This document shows, one piece after another, positions 1 to 9,023 of a stretch of 64,000 nt of DNA. The notes beneath the pieces are model-generated. The model was not told the origin of the DNA. It did not search any database and saw only the letters and a program-made list of their open reading frames with translations. Source of the DNA: Bacteroidota bacterium (GTDB taxonomy: Bacteria > Bacteroidota > Rhodothermia > Rhodothermales > Bin80); the NCBI GenBank assembly GCA_026709335.1, contig JAPOTE010000069.1:18657-82656 (forward strand). The letters run 5' to 3'. The stretch's first letter is position 1, and every line of letters begins with the position of its first letter. A program made the position numbers and the translations under genes.

Positions 1-2093
1 ACACGAGCTAATAATCTTGCCGGGTGTTCCTTTGACTCAAACATGAGTTTTAGCACCTCACGGATTTCATGTGTGCTACCGATTTCTTTATCGGCCAATT
101 GGACCAATTCCGAGAATTCTTCAGGGCCAAAGGGTAAATCCGAGAGGCTGCGATTTTTCAGAGAAGGAAGTAAATGGTTTGCCATCCAGTTTCCAACAGA
201 TATTCTTGGTGCTGAAGCAGATGCGGCTCTGAAGAATGCAGATGCATCCGGAACCGAGTATATGGCTAAGCCAATCGCAGAATTCAATCCGCTCATGCGG
301 AGCCACTGTTTTTCCTCTGGCGTCAACGGGCGCTGACCAGTTTTTATTCTACTCTTTTTCTGTTCATCCACTGGATGTTTTTTGCTAGTCTTTCTCGCAG
401 TTTTAATGTTACCTTGCTTGGTGTTCTCTTTTGTCTCTTGCACATAGGAGTCTCGAAGCGGCACTATGCAATTGAATACAGGAATGGATTGATTTATGGA
501 TTCGGGATCTCGCCAATAATAGCCAAGCCGTACGAACTGATATCGCTGCTCGGGTACATCATCGATAATACTTGGCTCAATCCTTGCATGCCTGTACTCA
601 ACCAATGAGGAAGGGTTGAGATTACTCCATAGATCTTCATTTACAGAGGGTTGAGACAAGAGACGATCATATACTTTAACAACGGCGGGAAGCGAGCGTG
701 ATGCATCAACCCAATGGATCGTTCCTCGTGGTTTGAGTGTAGAGGATGTTTCAGCTCCGCTTCGTGTCCCATCAATCAGCTCACAGTGCACCCGAATCAC
801 ATGGCCGTCTTCATCTTTCTCGATGTCTGTGCAACGGATAATATATGCATGACGAAGTCGGACCATTCCACCGAGAGTGAGTCTACGATATCCTTTCGGG
901 GGCTCTTCAGAAAAGTCACTGTGCTCGATGAATATTTCTCGAGAAATGGGAAGATTACGAGTCCCTTCGCGCGGAATATCACGAGGCCAGTAGGAGGCAG
1001 AGATGTTCTCTTCATGATTTTCTGGCAAGTTCGTTAACGTTACAGGTAGCGGGTCTTGAACGCAATGAACGCGGGGTGCAAGATGATTCAAATCCTCCCT
1101 GATAAAGTGATCCAGCAGGGCCGGATCATGTGTACTGTCTACGCGAGTCGTTCCAACGGAATTACAAAATGCCCGGATTGCCGCAGGGCGCACCCCTCTT
1201 CGCCTGAGTCCAGCCAAGGTTGGCATGCGTGGATCACTCCATCCATCCACCACATTTTCTTGAACAAGGCTTAGAAGTCTGCGCTTGGAAGTAACGTAAT
1301 AATCCAAGTTAAGTCTGGCGAATTCATATTGTCTGGGTCGAGGGATGATCTCAAGAGCATCCAAGTACCAGTCATAAAGGATTCGGTTGGTCGAAAACTC
1401 AAGTGTACAAATTGAATGGGTGACACCTTCAATTGCGTCGGATTGCCCATGTGCCCAATCATAAAACGGATAGATACACCATTCATCTCCTCTGCGGTAG
1501 TGCGTAGCATGGCGGATACGATACATGAGTGGATCACGCATCTTCATATTCGGGTGTTCCATATTGATCTTTGCGCGAAGCACCCGGGAGCCATCTTCAA
1601 ACTCACCGGCACGCATCGCTTGAAAGAGGTTCAGATTTTCCTCAGGTGAGCGATCACGGTATTCACTGTGAATTCCCGGTGTGGTTACAGTCCCCCGCAT
1701 CGCCCGAATGATGTTTTCCGGGGAGTCGTCCACATATGCCAGTCCCTTTTTGACTAGTTTGCATGCCCAATCAAACAAAATTTCGAAATAATCAGAGGCA
1801 TAATATTCATGTTTGCCCCAATCAAAGCCCAGCCATTTCAAATCACACTTGATGGCATCGACATATTTTTGATCTTCCGTTTGGGGGTTCGTATCATCAA
1901 AACGTAAGTGGCAACGTCCGCCATATTCAGAGGCGAGCCCAAAATTGAGGGTGCTACTCTTTGCATGCCCTATATGTGGGAACCCATTGGGTTCCGGCGG
2001 AAATCGAACGATGATCTGTTGATGCGTACCTGCTGCAAGGTCTTTATTTATGATTGTTCGAATAAAATCATTTGACGTAGTTTCTGATGTCAT
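1..2093 (-). CDS. glnS: Glutaminyl-tRNA synthetase with YqeY/GatB-like C-terminal tail (partial, runs off left edge)
   Basis: Charges tRNA-Gln with glutamine in the cytoplasm. The minus-strand frame is open from the ATG at 2093 to the window edge, about 697 codons with no stop. The class I signature PHIGH lies near residues 39-43 (context FPPEPNGFPHIGHAKS). The KMSKS-loop equivalent reads VTSKR near residue 266, where the E. coli enzyme has VMSKR. The following DPRMPTLAGLRRRG block is diagnostic of GlnRS rather than GluRS. After the anticodon-binding region comes a Lys-rich linker (about residues 565-585) and then a tail with GNWMANHLLPSL and EIREVLKLMFES, which resembles the tRNA-binding GatB/YqeY domain. 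GlnRS-YqeY fusions are known, for example in Deinococcus. The 3' end is outside the window. The function is certain; the tail assignment is by eye. Confidence 0.95.
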   Translation of the reverse strand, partial: MTSETTSNDFIRTIINKDLAAGTHQQIIVRFPPEPNGFPHIGHAKSSTLNFGLASEYGGRCHLRFDDTNPQTEDQKYVDAIKCDLKWLGFDWGKHEYYASDYFEILFDWACKLVKKGLAYVDDSPENIIRAMRGTVTTPGIHSEYRDRSPEENLNLFQAMRAGEFEDGSRVLRAKINMEHPNMKMRDPLMYRIRHATHYRRGDEWCIYPFYDWAHGQSDAIEGVTHSICTLEFSTNRILYDWYLDALEIIPRPRQYEFARLNLDYYVTSKRRLLSLVQENVVDGWSDPRMPTLAGLRRRGVRPAAIRAFCNSVGTTRVDSTHDPALLDHFIREDLNHLAPRVHCVQDPLPVTLTNLPENHEENISASYWPRDIPREGTRNLPISREIFIEHSDFSEEPPKGYRRLTLGGMVRLRHAYIIRCTDIEKDEDGHVIRVHCELIDGTRSGAETSSTLKPRGTIHWVDASRSLPAVVKVYDRLLSQPSVNEDLWSNLNPSSLVEYRHARIEPSIIDDVPEQRYQFVRLGYYWRDPESINQSIPVFNCIVPLRDSYVQETKENTKQGNIKTARKTSKKHPVDEQKKSRIKTGQRPLTPEEKQWLRMSGLNSAIGLAIYSVPDASAFFRAASASAPRISVGNWMANHLLPSLKNRSLSDLPFGPEEFSELVQLADKEIGSTHEIREVLKLMFESKEHPARLLAR

Positions 2094-2548
2094 CGGATCA
2101 TTATGGCAGGATGTTACAATGAGTTGTACTTAAAGGGGTAAGCAAAAATAATTTCGGAGGTCCAGTACGGTAGCCTTTAGATCTACATTCTGTGGTCATT
2201 ATGGAAAGAAATTCAGAATGAATGGATTCTCCGTACAGCCGAAAAGAGTTCAGTACTACGAAAATAAAAAAGAACGTTACCATTGCTGTCAGGTAAATTT
2301 ATGAGTTTCTTTAAGATTTACAAGGCAGAATGTTTTACTTGGATGTACCAGAAGTTGTCGCACACTTCAGCTGTATGGCTGTATGGTGGTAGCTCTGCGG
2401 TTAAGTTAAAGACTAAAACGATGATATCTTGGATAGTAGAAACAAACTTTGTTTGAACAAATAGGGAGATGAAGTAATATGTAAAGATTATGTGTAAAAT
2501 ATAATCATCAAAAAACCCATAAAGAAATCCGACTCACTGGATCTGTGA
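2094..2548. other. Intergenic region, no gene recognised
   Basis: About 455 bases between the glnS start and the DUF1016 remnant. It is AT-rich and stops are frequent in all frames. It should contain the glnS promoter, but I could not pick a convincing -35/-10 pair. Confidence 0.5.
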
Positions 2549-2944
2549 TATCAGTCAATTTTTAACGATTTATCTGGAATTGTCACCGCTGCCCGTGGAC
2601 ATGCCATTCGCTCAGTAAATTCAATCATGACTGCCGCCTATTGGCTGATTGGCCAACATATTGTTGAATTTGAGCAGAAAGGTAAAGAGCGTGCCGATTA
2701 CGGTGATGAGATCATTAAACGCCTCTCAGTAGATCTCTCTAATCGTTTTGGCAGAGGGTTTTCGGTTACAAATCTTTGGCAAATGAGAGCATTTTTCCTT
2801 TACTGGCAAAAACGGCCTATAGTATCGACCGAATTCAAAGAACAGTTAAAAGTGCAGACACTGTCTGCAGAATCTGAAAGTGGATCAAAACTCCAGACAT
2901 CGTCTGGAGTTTCTGGAGGTAATCAGAAAATTTCTAAAGTGTAG
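2549..2944 (+). pseudogene. DUF1016/YhcG-family N-terminal fragment
   Basis: Reading on from the in-frame TGA at 2546, the frame gives FNDLSGIVTAARGHAIRSVN and then, from the ATG at 2627, a typical DUF1016 N-terminal domain: YWLIGQHI, a GDEIIKRLS segment, and RGFSVTNLWQMRAFF. It continues into the Gln/Ser-rich linker (QTLSAES, LQTSSGVS) usual in this family and stops at 2944. The SFPLPWSHYVRLLSV-type block and the PDDEXK nuclease C-terminal domain are absent, and the true start is also missing because homology begins before the first ATG. I read it as a decayed fragment of a gene often found near restriction systems and in mobile accessory DNA. It may still be expressed as a short protein, but no function should be assumed. 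Confidence 0.7.
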
Positions 2945-3153
2945 TATGGTAATTACATCCATGAGTAACAAGCTCACGAATTCATTTGACGGGTTCATGG
3001 AGTGCCTAATGGCAACGCTCCTCGCCGTCCATTCACACACCGGATATGTGGTGCACAGGCATCGCCAATCCCGGACGTAACACCACCGAGATACAACATT
3101 TTTCTGACTTATCAAAATTGTTACTCATCGATATAATGCCCTTTCCAATCAGT

Positions 3154-4134
3154 TTATGATTCTCTGAATACATCAAGAAGTTGATTAGCGGCATGATCGA
3201 TTGTACATTCGCCATTCATGACCTGCATCTGAATTTTCTCGACTGCATCTTGGACGGATACGGATTGACCGAAATGAGTCAACAGGAGAATTTTTGCAGT
3301 TTCAAGCACCGCAGACTTTATCTGCTCCTGGCGCTGTCGCTCAAAGTGGCCATTACTGCGAGCTACGCCCTCAAGCTCCCTGATGGCTTCCCAGGTTTCG
3401 GCAATTCCTTTGTTGCTGTGTGCGCTACTGATAAGCACTTTCGCAATACCAAGTCGATTGGAGTATAGCGACAGTGCCTGCCGGTATACCTTGGCAGATG
3501 CGAAAGCCTTCTCCTTAAATTCTCCGTCTGCCTTTGTGACTGCAATCAAATCTGCTGTTTCAAGAATTCCTCGTTTGATTCCCTGTAATTCATCGCCGGC
3601 ATGTGCCAGGACCAGAAGGAGAACGAGGTCAGTAATCTCGCGAACCGCGTAATCTCCTTGACCAGCACCAACCGTTTCAATCAGAATAGGGTTATACCCT
3701 GCAGCTTCACACAATTGCATGACAGAACGAGTAGTATGGGTAACCCCGCCTGCATTGGCTCCTGACGGGGACGGCCGAATAAATGCGTTGGGATGTTTTG
3801 CTAGCCTTTGCATGCGAGTTTTATCTCCTAGAATACTTCCCCCAGTTTGGGGACTGGAAGGATCAATGGGCAGAACAGCAACTCGATTTCCCGAGTCTAC
3901 CAAATGCGTTCCCAGTACTTCAATGAACGTGCTTTTTCCCACACCCGGGGCACCCGTGACTGCAACTCGTAAAGCATTGCCAGTATTGGGTAGAAGAGCC
4001 TTAAGCAACTGTTCAGAAGCCTCAAGGTGAGATTCCAAAGTACTCTCTATGAGCGTAATCCCTTGACTGAGGCTGGTACGATCCCCTAGGAGAATTCCAT
4101 TCACTAACGAATCAATATCAGGAATTCGGGGCAT
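3154..4134 (-). CDS. meaB: Methylmalonyl-CoA mutase-associated G3E GTPase (MeaB/ArgK)
   Basis: GTPase chaperone that protects methylmalonyl-CoA mutase and gates adenosylcobalamin loading. The 326-residue protein starts at MPRIPDID (ATG at 4134), which overlaps the mutB stop by 17 bases; the longer frame to 4242 has no family homology. The P-loop GAPGVGKST is at residues 61-69, the [14 protein letters not shown] block follows, and TKAD supplies the guanine-specificity motif. The segment ETVGAGQGD differs from the more usual ETVGVGQSE; I note it without claiming an effect. It is the last gene of trmH-mutA-mutB-meaB, so co-expression with its client is expected. Confidence 0.95.
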   Translation of the reverse strand: MPRIPDIDSLVNGILLGDRTSLSQGITLIESTLESHLEASEQLLKALLPNTGNALRVAVTGAPGVGKSTFIEVLGTHLVDSGNRVAVLPIDPSSPQTGGSILGDKTRMQRLAKHPNAFIRPSPSGANAGGVTHTTRSVMQLCEAAGYNPILIETVGAGQGDYAVREITDLVLLLVLAHAGDELQGIKRGILETADLIAVTKADGEFKEKAFASAKVYRQALSLYSNRLGIAKVLISSAHSNKGIAETWEAIRELEGVARSNGHFERQRQEQIKSAVLETAKILLLTHFGQSVSVQDAVEKIQMQVMNGECTIDHAANQLLDVFRES

Positions 4135-6235
4135 GGTGATCCAGTAGTCGACGTAGAATCGTAATGGCTGCTTCTGCAATAACAGTACCTGGTCCAAAAA
4201 TTGCGTGAACACCAGATTCATGTAACAATGGGTAATCCTCATCCGGAATAATTCCTCCGACTACCACTTCAATATCTGTTTGATGATCTTGATTGAAAAT
4301 GTTCATGAGCTCAGGAACAAGAGTCCGATGTGCCCCTGCAAGACTGGAAATTCCTACAAGATGGACGTCATTTTCAATTGCTTGGCAAGCCACTTCATCG
4401 GGAGATTGAAATAGCGGGCCGATGTCGACGTCAAAGCCTAGGTCAGCAAATGCAGTTGCAATGACACGTGCCCCGCGGTCATGTCCATCGAGGCCTAGCT
4501 TTGCAACCAGTATCCGGGGGCGACGCCCCACGTGGAATGCAAATTGATCAGAAAGTGAACGAGCCTCGGTAATGGATTCGTCAGTTTTCATTACAGTGGA
4601 ATAGATCCCCGTGGTGGGTTCATTTTGCATAGTATGGCGGCCAAAGACGGTTTCCAGAGCACTGGAAATTTCTCCCAAGGTGGCTCTAGCACGGGCAGCT
4701 TCAATAGCAGCATCCAGCAAATTTAAGTTTTTTTGAGATGCAGCGGTTTTCAGGTGGGACAGGGATTCATGCACCTTATTTGGATTCCTGGAACTCTTTA
4801 ATTCACCCAAGCGCTGAAGCTGATTGGCGAGCACTTCGGCATTGTCAACTCGGAGGAGAGGGATTCCATCGGTAGCTTTTGAGTGGAAGGCATTCAGGCC
4901 AACAATAATTTCTTTTCCTTGATCAATATGAGCCTGTTTGACAGTTGCTGCCTCTTCAATTCTCATCTTTGGAATTCCGGATGCAATGGCTTTGGTCATG
5001 CCTCCCATAGATTCAATTTCCTGAATATGATCCCATGCTTGGTGAGTTAGTGTATGGGTAAGATGTTCAATGAGATATGAGCCCCCCCAAGGGTCAATCG
5101 TGTGAGTCAGAGCTGATTCCTCTCGCAGGATTAACTGGGTGTTACGGGCAATTCTGGCAGCATGTGTTGAGGGGAGTGCAAGAGCTTCATCAAGCGCGTT
5201 AGTATGCAGTGATTGCGTTTGTCCACACACGGCGGAGAGTGCTTCAAGAGTCGTTCGAGGGATGTTGTTGTAGGGAGCCTGTGCAGTGAGGCTGTATCCG
5301 GATGTTTGACAATGCATACGCAAGGCCATTGATTTGGGGTTTTTGGGGTCAAACGGACGGATGAGTCGAGCCCAGAGTAATCTTGCGGCCCGGAGCTTTG
5401 CAATTTCGGTGAAGTAATCCATTCCAATCCCGAAGAAAAAAGAAAATCTTGGTGCAAAGGTGTCAATTTTCAGTCCGCGTTCAAGCCCGGCTCGAATGTA
5501 TTCCAACCCATTGGCAAGAGTATATGCAAGTTCCAGTCCTGCGGGTGCCCCTGCTTCATGCATGTGGTATCCGCTTACGGACACAGGATTAAATCGGGGC
5601 ATCTTATTGGCGCACCACTCAATAATATCTCCGGTAATGCGCATGGAAGGTAACGGAGGATAAATGTAGGTATTACGCACCATAAACTCTTTCAGAATGT
5701 CATTTTGAATCGTTCCACTAAGTTGTTCAGGGGGGACGCCGGATTCTTCAGCAACGACAATAAAAAATGCCAGTATCGGTAGAACGGCGCCATTCATGGT
5801 CATCGAAACACTCATCTTCGAAAGAGGGATGTTTCTGAACAGGATCCGCATATCCTCTACGCTATCAATTGCAACGCCCGCTTGCCCAACATCTCCGCGG
5901 ACCAATGAGTGATCAGAATCATAGCCTCGATGTGTCGGAAGATCAAATGCGACGGAAAGTCCACGCTGTCCCGCAGCTAAGGCATTTTTGTAGAAGGTAT
6001 TTGATTCTTCCGCAGTGGAAAACCCCGCATACTGCCGAATTGTCCATGGTCTGGAAGTATACATGGATGCATACGGACCGCGCAGAAAAGGAGGAATTCC
6101 TGCGGCATAATCAAGATGTTCACATGCTTCAAGATCCAAGGCGTCACAGGTGCGACGGCTATTAAGAGTTTCACGATCTATCTTGGGAGAGAGGCTAAAT
6201 CTCCTGAAGGGTATGGATGTAAAATCAGGTCGCAT
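4118..6235 (-). CDS. mutB: Methylmalonyl-CoA mutase large (catalytic) subunit
   Basis: Adenosylcobalamin-dependent isomerisation of methylmalonyl-CoA and succinyl-CoA in propionate metabolism. The chosen ATG at 6235 ([10 protein letters not shown]) gives 705 residues, near the family norm, and lies 2 bases after the mutA stop; the upstream frame to 6286 would overlap mutA and adds no homology. The N-terminal barrel carries the [18 protein letters not shown] and [14 protein letters not shown] blocks. The C-terminal B12 domain has the base-off motif DGHDRG near residues 582-587 within [15 protein letters not shown], followed by GGIIP and GPGT. It pairs with MutA just upstream and MeaB just downstream. 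Confidence 0.97.
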   Translation of the reverse strand: MRPDFTSIPFRRFSLSPKIDRETLNSRRTCDALDLEACEHLDYAAGIPPFLRGPYASMYTSRPWTIRQYAGFSTAEESNTFYKNALAAGQRGLSVAFDLPTHRGYDSDHSLVRGDVGQAGVAIDSVEDMRILFRNIPLSKMSVSMTMNGAVLPILAFFIVVAEESGVPPEQLSGTIQNDILKEFMVRNTYIYPPLPSMRITGDIIEWCANKMPRFNPVSVSGYHMHEAGAPAGLELAYTLANGLEYIRAGLERGLKIDTFAPRFSFFFGIGMDYFTEIAKLRAARLLWARLIRPFDPKNPKSMALRMHCQTSGYSLTAQAPYNNIPRTTLEALSAVCGQTQSLHTNALDEALALPSTHAARIARNTQLILREESALTHTIDPWGGSYLIEHLTHTLTHQAWDHIQEIESMGGMTKAIASGIPKMRIEEAATVKQAHIDQGKEIIVGLNAFHSKATDGIPLLRVDNAEVLANQLQRLGELKSSRNPNKVHESLSHLKTAASQKNLNLLDAAIEAARARATLGEISSALETVFGRHTMQNEPTTGIYSTVMKTDESITEARSLSDQFAFHVGRRPRILVAKLGLDGHDRGARVIATAFADLGFDVDIGPLFQSPDEVACQAIENDVHLVGISSLAGAHRTLVPELMNIFNQDHQTDIEVVVGGIIPDEDYPLLHESGVHAIFGPGTVIAEAAITILRRLLDHHAPNS

Positions 6236-6236
6236 T

Positions 6237-7658
6237 TTACTCCAGCAAAAGCAATAGCTGATCTGCAGCATCGGGCAGTGGGTCACCAGGCTTCACCAAT
6301 GCCTGCCCGCATTGCTGATTCTGTATCTGGAATCCCTTGTCGGTTTCAGTGATTGTGAGGTCGATGGAGTCAGATCCATTTCCTTCGATCGAGCAATTAC
6401 ATAAATTCAATAGACGGTCAAGCCATGGATTGTATGATCCATGGATCCGGACGCGGGCAGGTGTTCCAAGATGCTTCGTGCGGATTCGAATAGTTTCAAG
6501 CGAAGCGACAAGGCTTTTTTTCTGTGGAGCTGTTTCTTTAATCTGTTCAGAGAGAAAGGCGTTGGCGCCGACTATAATGTCTTTTCCGGAAGAGACATCT
6601 GTTCTACGCCGGGTATCTACCCGCTGGATTTCCTTTTCGATCCAGGATTGTGATTTCCGCAGTCCTCCCTTGGACTCAATCGTTTGGAACAATTTCCACG
6701 AAGCAAGCCCCAGAGCTTCGGTCAGATGCTCTATCATCCATGATCCTGCGGCAGGGTCTGCAACGCTACCGAGTTTTCCCTCGTGTCTCAGGATATGCAG
6801 GATTCTAAGGCTGTGCCCAATGCCGGGCGAGACAATTACATCACAGCCGCCGGTAATCGCTGCAGCATACTGAAGAGTTTGACGAATTAAGTGCGTATCG
6901 GAATCCAGAACAGATTCATAACGATGACTTGGAACCCCAACAATGTGAATGTTGTGAGTGTGTGCATTGTATGCGCGGAGCACTTCGGAAGCCCCAAGTC
7001 GTAATGCCCGCAGTCGGGCAAGATCTAGTAGGTAGCGCTCGCCTACAGGGACTTGAAAATACAAATGCTTTGCTGTGCAATTTGGTGCAAGCTCAGCCAT
7101 CAGATCTGATAGCTGAGCCAATCCGAAGGCCAGTTCCTGAACATGTGTTGCGCCATAGTCATGCCACTTTTCAAGATTGATTACCTGTGTCCAGAGTCCG
7201 GTGGCTTCAGCTATCTCCATTGCGGAAATAGCTGAATACTGTTCCGGGAGAGTGATAGCGCCGCGAAGACTACATGAATCTAGCGCCTTGTTAACCGTCT
7301 GAGATTGGAGAATTTTAATGAGTTCAGGGGAAATTTTTGCTCCACTGAAAAAAAGAGGGAGTTCTACAGCAGGCAATTGTTCTGGAGATACAACTGGTTC
7401 GTCTAACAAAACCCAAAGGGCTTCTGCGCCAGCGTCTTGGGCGGCTGTGGAATCAGGTAGATTTACGTTTGCACAAATCAGCCATTGACGACGATCAAAT
7501 GTATGTCCAGGATTGGATGCATTATGGCGGTAATATGGCTGAATTTCAATCCCTTCAATTGGTCTCCAGTTGAAATCTTCGGGGAGCAGGTTTTTCCATT
7601 CATTGTCTTGAACTGGAGGAAAATAATTTAGCAAGTTCAGCGATTCTCGCATCCTCAT
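6237..7658 (-). CDS. mutA: Methylmalonyl-CoA mutase small subunit, shortened
   Basis: Non-catalytic partner of MutB in the heterodimeric mutase. The 473-residue protein has the barrel fold, with [20 protein letters not shown] and [17 protein letters not shown] being recognisable. Small subunits such as that of Propionibacterium are about 620-640 residues and keep a degenerate B12-like domain. Here the protein ends about 100 residues after the GANAFLSEQ segment, so most of that domain is missing. No DxHxxG motif is present. The ATG at 7658 overlaps the trmH stop by four bases (ATGA); a second in-frame Met lies two codons later. One operon with trmH, mutB and meaB. Confidence 0.9.
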   Translation of the reverse strand: MRMRESLNLLNYFPPVQDNEWKNLLPEDFNWRPIEGIEIQPYYRHNASNPGHTFDRRQWLICANVNLPDSTAAQDAGAEALWVLLDEPVVSPEQLPAVELPLFFSGAKISPELIKILQSQTVNKALDSCSLRGAITLPEQYSAISAMEIAEATGLWTQVINLEKWHDYGATHVQELAFGLAQLSDLMAELAPNCTAKHLYFQVPVGERYLLDLARLRALRLGASEVLRAYNAHTHNIHIVGVPSHRYESVLDSDTHLIRQTLQYAAAITGGCDVIVSPGIGHSLRILHILRHEGKLGSVADPAAGSWMIEHLTEALGLASWKLFQTIESKGGLRKSQSWIEKEIQRVDTRRRTDVSSGKDIIVGANAFLSEQIKETAPQKKSLVASLETIRIRTKHLGTPARVRIHGSYNPWLDRLLNLCNCSIEGNGSDSIDLTITETDKGFQIQNQQCGQALVKPGDPLPDAADQLLLLLE

Positions 7659-8194
7659 ACCTCTGGATGTCCACGTAGAATTTTGATGAGATCAAAAATA
7701 GCAATGCCGTAGGCGACGGCCACATTCAATGAGTGCTTGGCGCCATATTGGGGGATCTCCAATGCGCAATCTGCCTGATCAATCAGGTGCTCATCAACAC
7801 CTGAGAGCTCATTACCTACGAGTAGGCAGAGCGGGAACTGCTCCCTGGTTAAGGCAGAAATGACCATAGGTGAGTCGGTAAGCTCTAGGGCGGCAATCAT
7901 GTAACCTAGTTTACGCAGGTTCCCGATCGCAACCGTTGCTTTCGGTTCGTAGTTCCATGGAACTGTATCTTGGGCACCGAGTGCTGCCTTATGCACTTGG
8001 GGATGCTCAGGAGTTGCTGTAATTCCTGTAAGAATTATACGTTCAATGAGAGCACCGTCTGAAGTCCGAAAAATTGAGCCTACATTGTGCACCGAACGCA
8101 CATTATCCAGTATAACTGTGATCGGATGACGTGGAATCAATCGGACAGTTTCCAAGGACGGTCGGTCAATTTCTTCATGACGAAGTTTTCGCAT
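7655..8194 (-). CDS. TrmH/SpoU-family RNA 2'-O-ribose methyltransferase
   Basis: AdoMet-dependent RNA ribose methyltransferase of the SPOUT superfamily. The 179-residue protein shows all three SpoU motifs: NVRSVHNVGSIFRTSDG near residue 31 (motif 1), LLVGNELSGVD (motif 2), and IPQYGAKHSLNVAVAYGIA (motif 3, contributing to the trefoil knot). There is no extra N-terminal substrate-binding domain, so it resembles the short TrmH/TrmL-like group. The exact tRNA or rRNA target cannot be read from the sequence. It is the first gene of the mutase operon. Its start is only 11 bases from the divergent cmk start, so the two promoters must overlap the neighbouring coding sequences. Confidence 0.88.
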   Translation of the reverse strand: MRKLRHEEIDRPSLETVRLIPRHPITVILDNVRSVHNVGSIFRTSDGALIERIILTGITATPEHPQVHKAALGAQDTVPWNYEPKATVAIGNLRKLGYMIAALELTDSPMVISALTREQFPLCLLVGNELSGVDEHLIDQADCALEIPQYGAKHSLNVAVAYGIAIFDLIKILRGHPEV

Positions 8195-8205
8195 CTTAAG
8201 TTGGA

Positions 8206-8871
8206 GTGATTATAGCTATTGACGGTCATGCTGCGTCAGGTAAGAGTACCGTGGCGCGTCAGCTTGCAGAAGTATCGGGATTCGTGTTCATGGATTCCGG
8301 TTTGATGTATCGAGCAGTTGCCTTAGGGTTTCTCAAGCATAAGATAGAATGTACGGAAGATGGTGCAAAAGTCTATCTCCCCGAAATGCAACTGGATGTA
8401 GACTGCGTTCGATCCAGAATGAAGGTATACATCGATGAAACAGATGTCACTGCAAAGCTTCATACATCACAGGTTACGGAAGTTTCCAGTCTGATTGCAA
8501 AGCTTCAAATCGTTCGAGATGTACTACTTGGAGTACAGCGCGGATTTGGTGAGCGATTTGGTCACACCCCGGGCATTCTGGCAGTTGGTCGGGATATGGG
8601 AACGGTCGTTTTTCCCGAAGCACGCATGAAATTCTTTGTCACGGCATCGCTTGAAGTACGAGCCCGTCGTCGCTACAATGAACTGATCCAGGCAGGGAAT
8701 GATGTAACATTCAGGGAAATTTATGATGCCATCGCGCGGCGGGATTATCAAGATTCGAACAGGAAGATTGCTCCACTCAAAAAGGCACCGGATGCGATAG
8801 TAGTGAATACAGATCATCTGACCTGTGATAGCCAGCTGCAGCTTCTGCTTGAATACATTAAGGAACGTTAA
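8206..8871 (+). CDS. cmk: Cytidylate kinase
   Basis: Phosphorylates CMP and dCMP with ATP. The 221-residue protein begins at a GTG (8206) giving MIIAIDGHAASGKST, with the P-loop GHAASGKST at residues 7-15. The family block FMDSGLMYRAV follows, and AVGRDMGTVVFPEA plus RDYQDSNRKIAPLKKAPDA are the CMP-binding and lid segments. No good ribosome binding site is separated from the GTG (GGAG abuts it), so the start rests on homology. It lies divergent from trmH and upstream of rpsA; the cmk-rpsA order is conserved in many bacteria. Confidence 0.95.
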   Translation: MIIAIDGHAASGKSTVARQLAEVSGFVFMDSGLMYRAVALGFLKHKIECTEDGAKVYLPEMQLDVDCVRSRMKVYIDETDVTAKLHTSQVTEVSSLIAKLQIVRDVLLGVQRGFGERFGHTPGILAVGRDMGTVVFPEARMKFFVTASLEVRARRRYNELIQAGNDVTFREIYDAIARRDYQDSNRKIAPLKKAPDAIVVNTDHLTCDSQLQLLLEYIKER

Positions 8872-9023
8872 ACTTTCACAAAGAGTTAAAGTAGGTTCGC
8901 ATGGCGTAGATGTGGTGACTTTTCCGTTACTTCTTCCAGCATGATACGCCCATTTATAATTAAACAATCCTTGGTGTTGATGCAATTGGAAGTGCATTAG
9001 ATCGTACATCAGGTCAAATCTCT

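Noticed and set aside
5131..5466. A 111-codon minus-strand frame inside mutB
   Set aside because: Shadow of the clearly conserved mutB frame with no recognisable domain.
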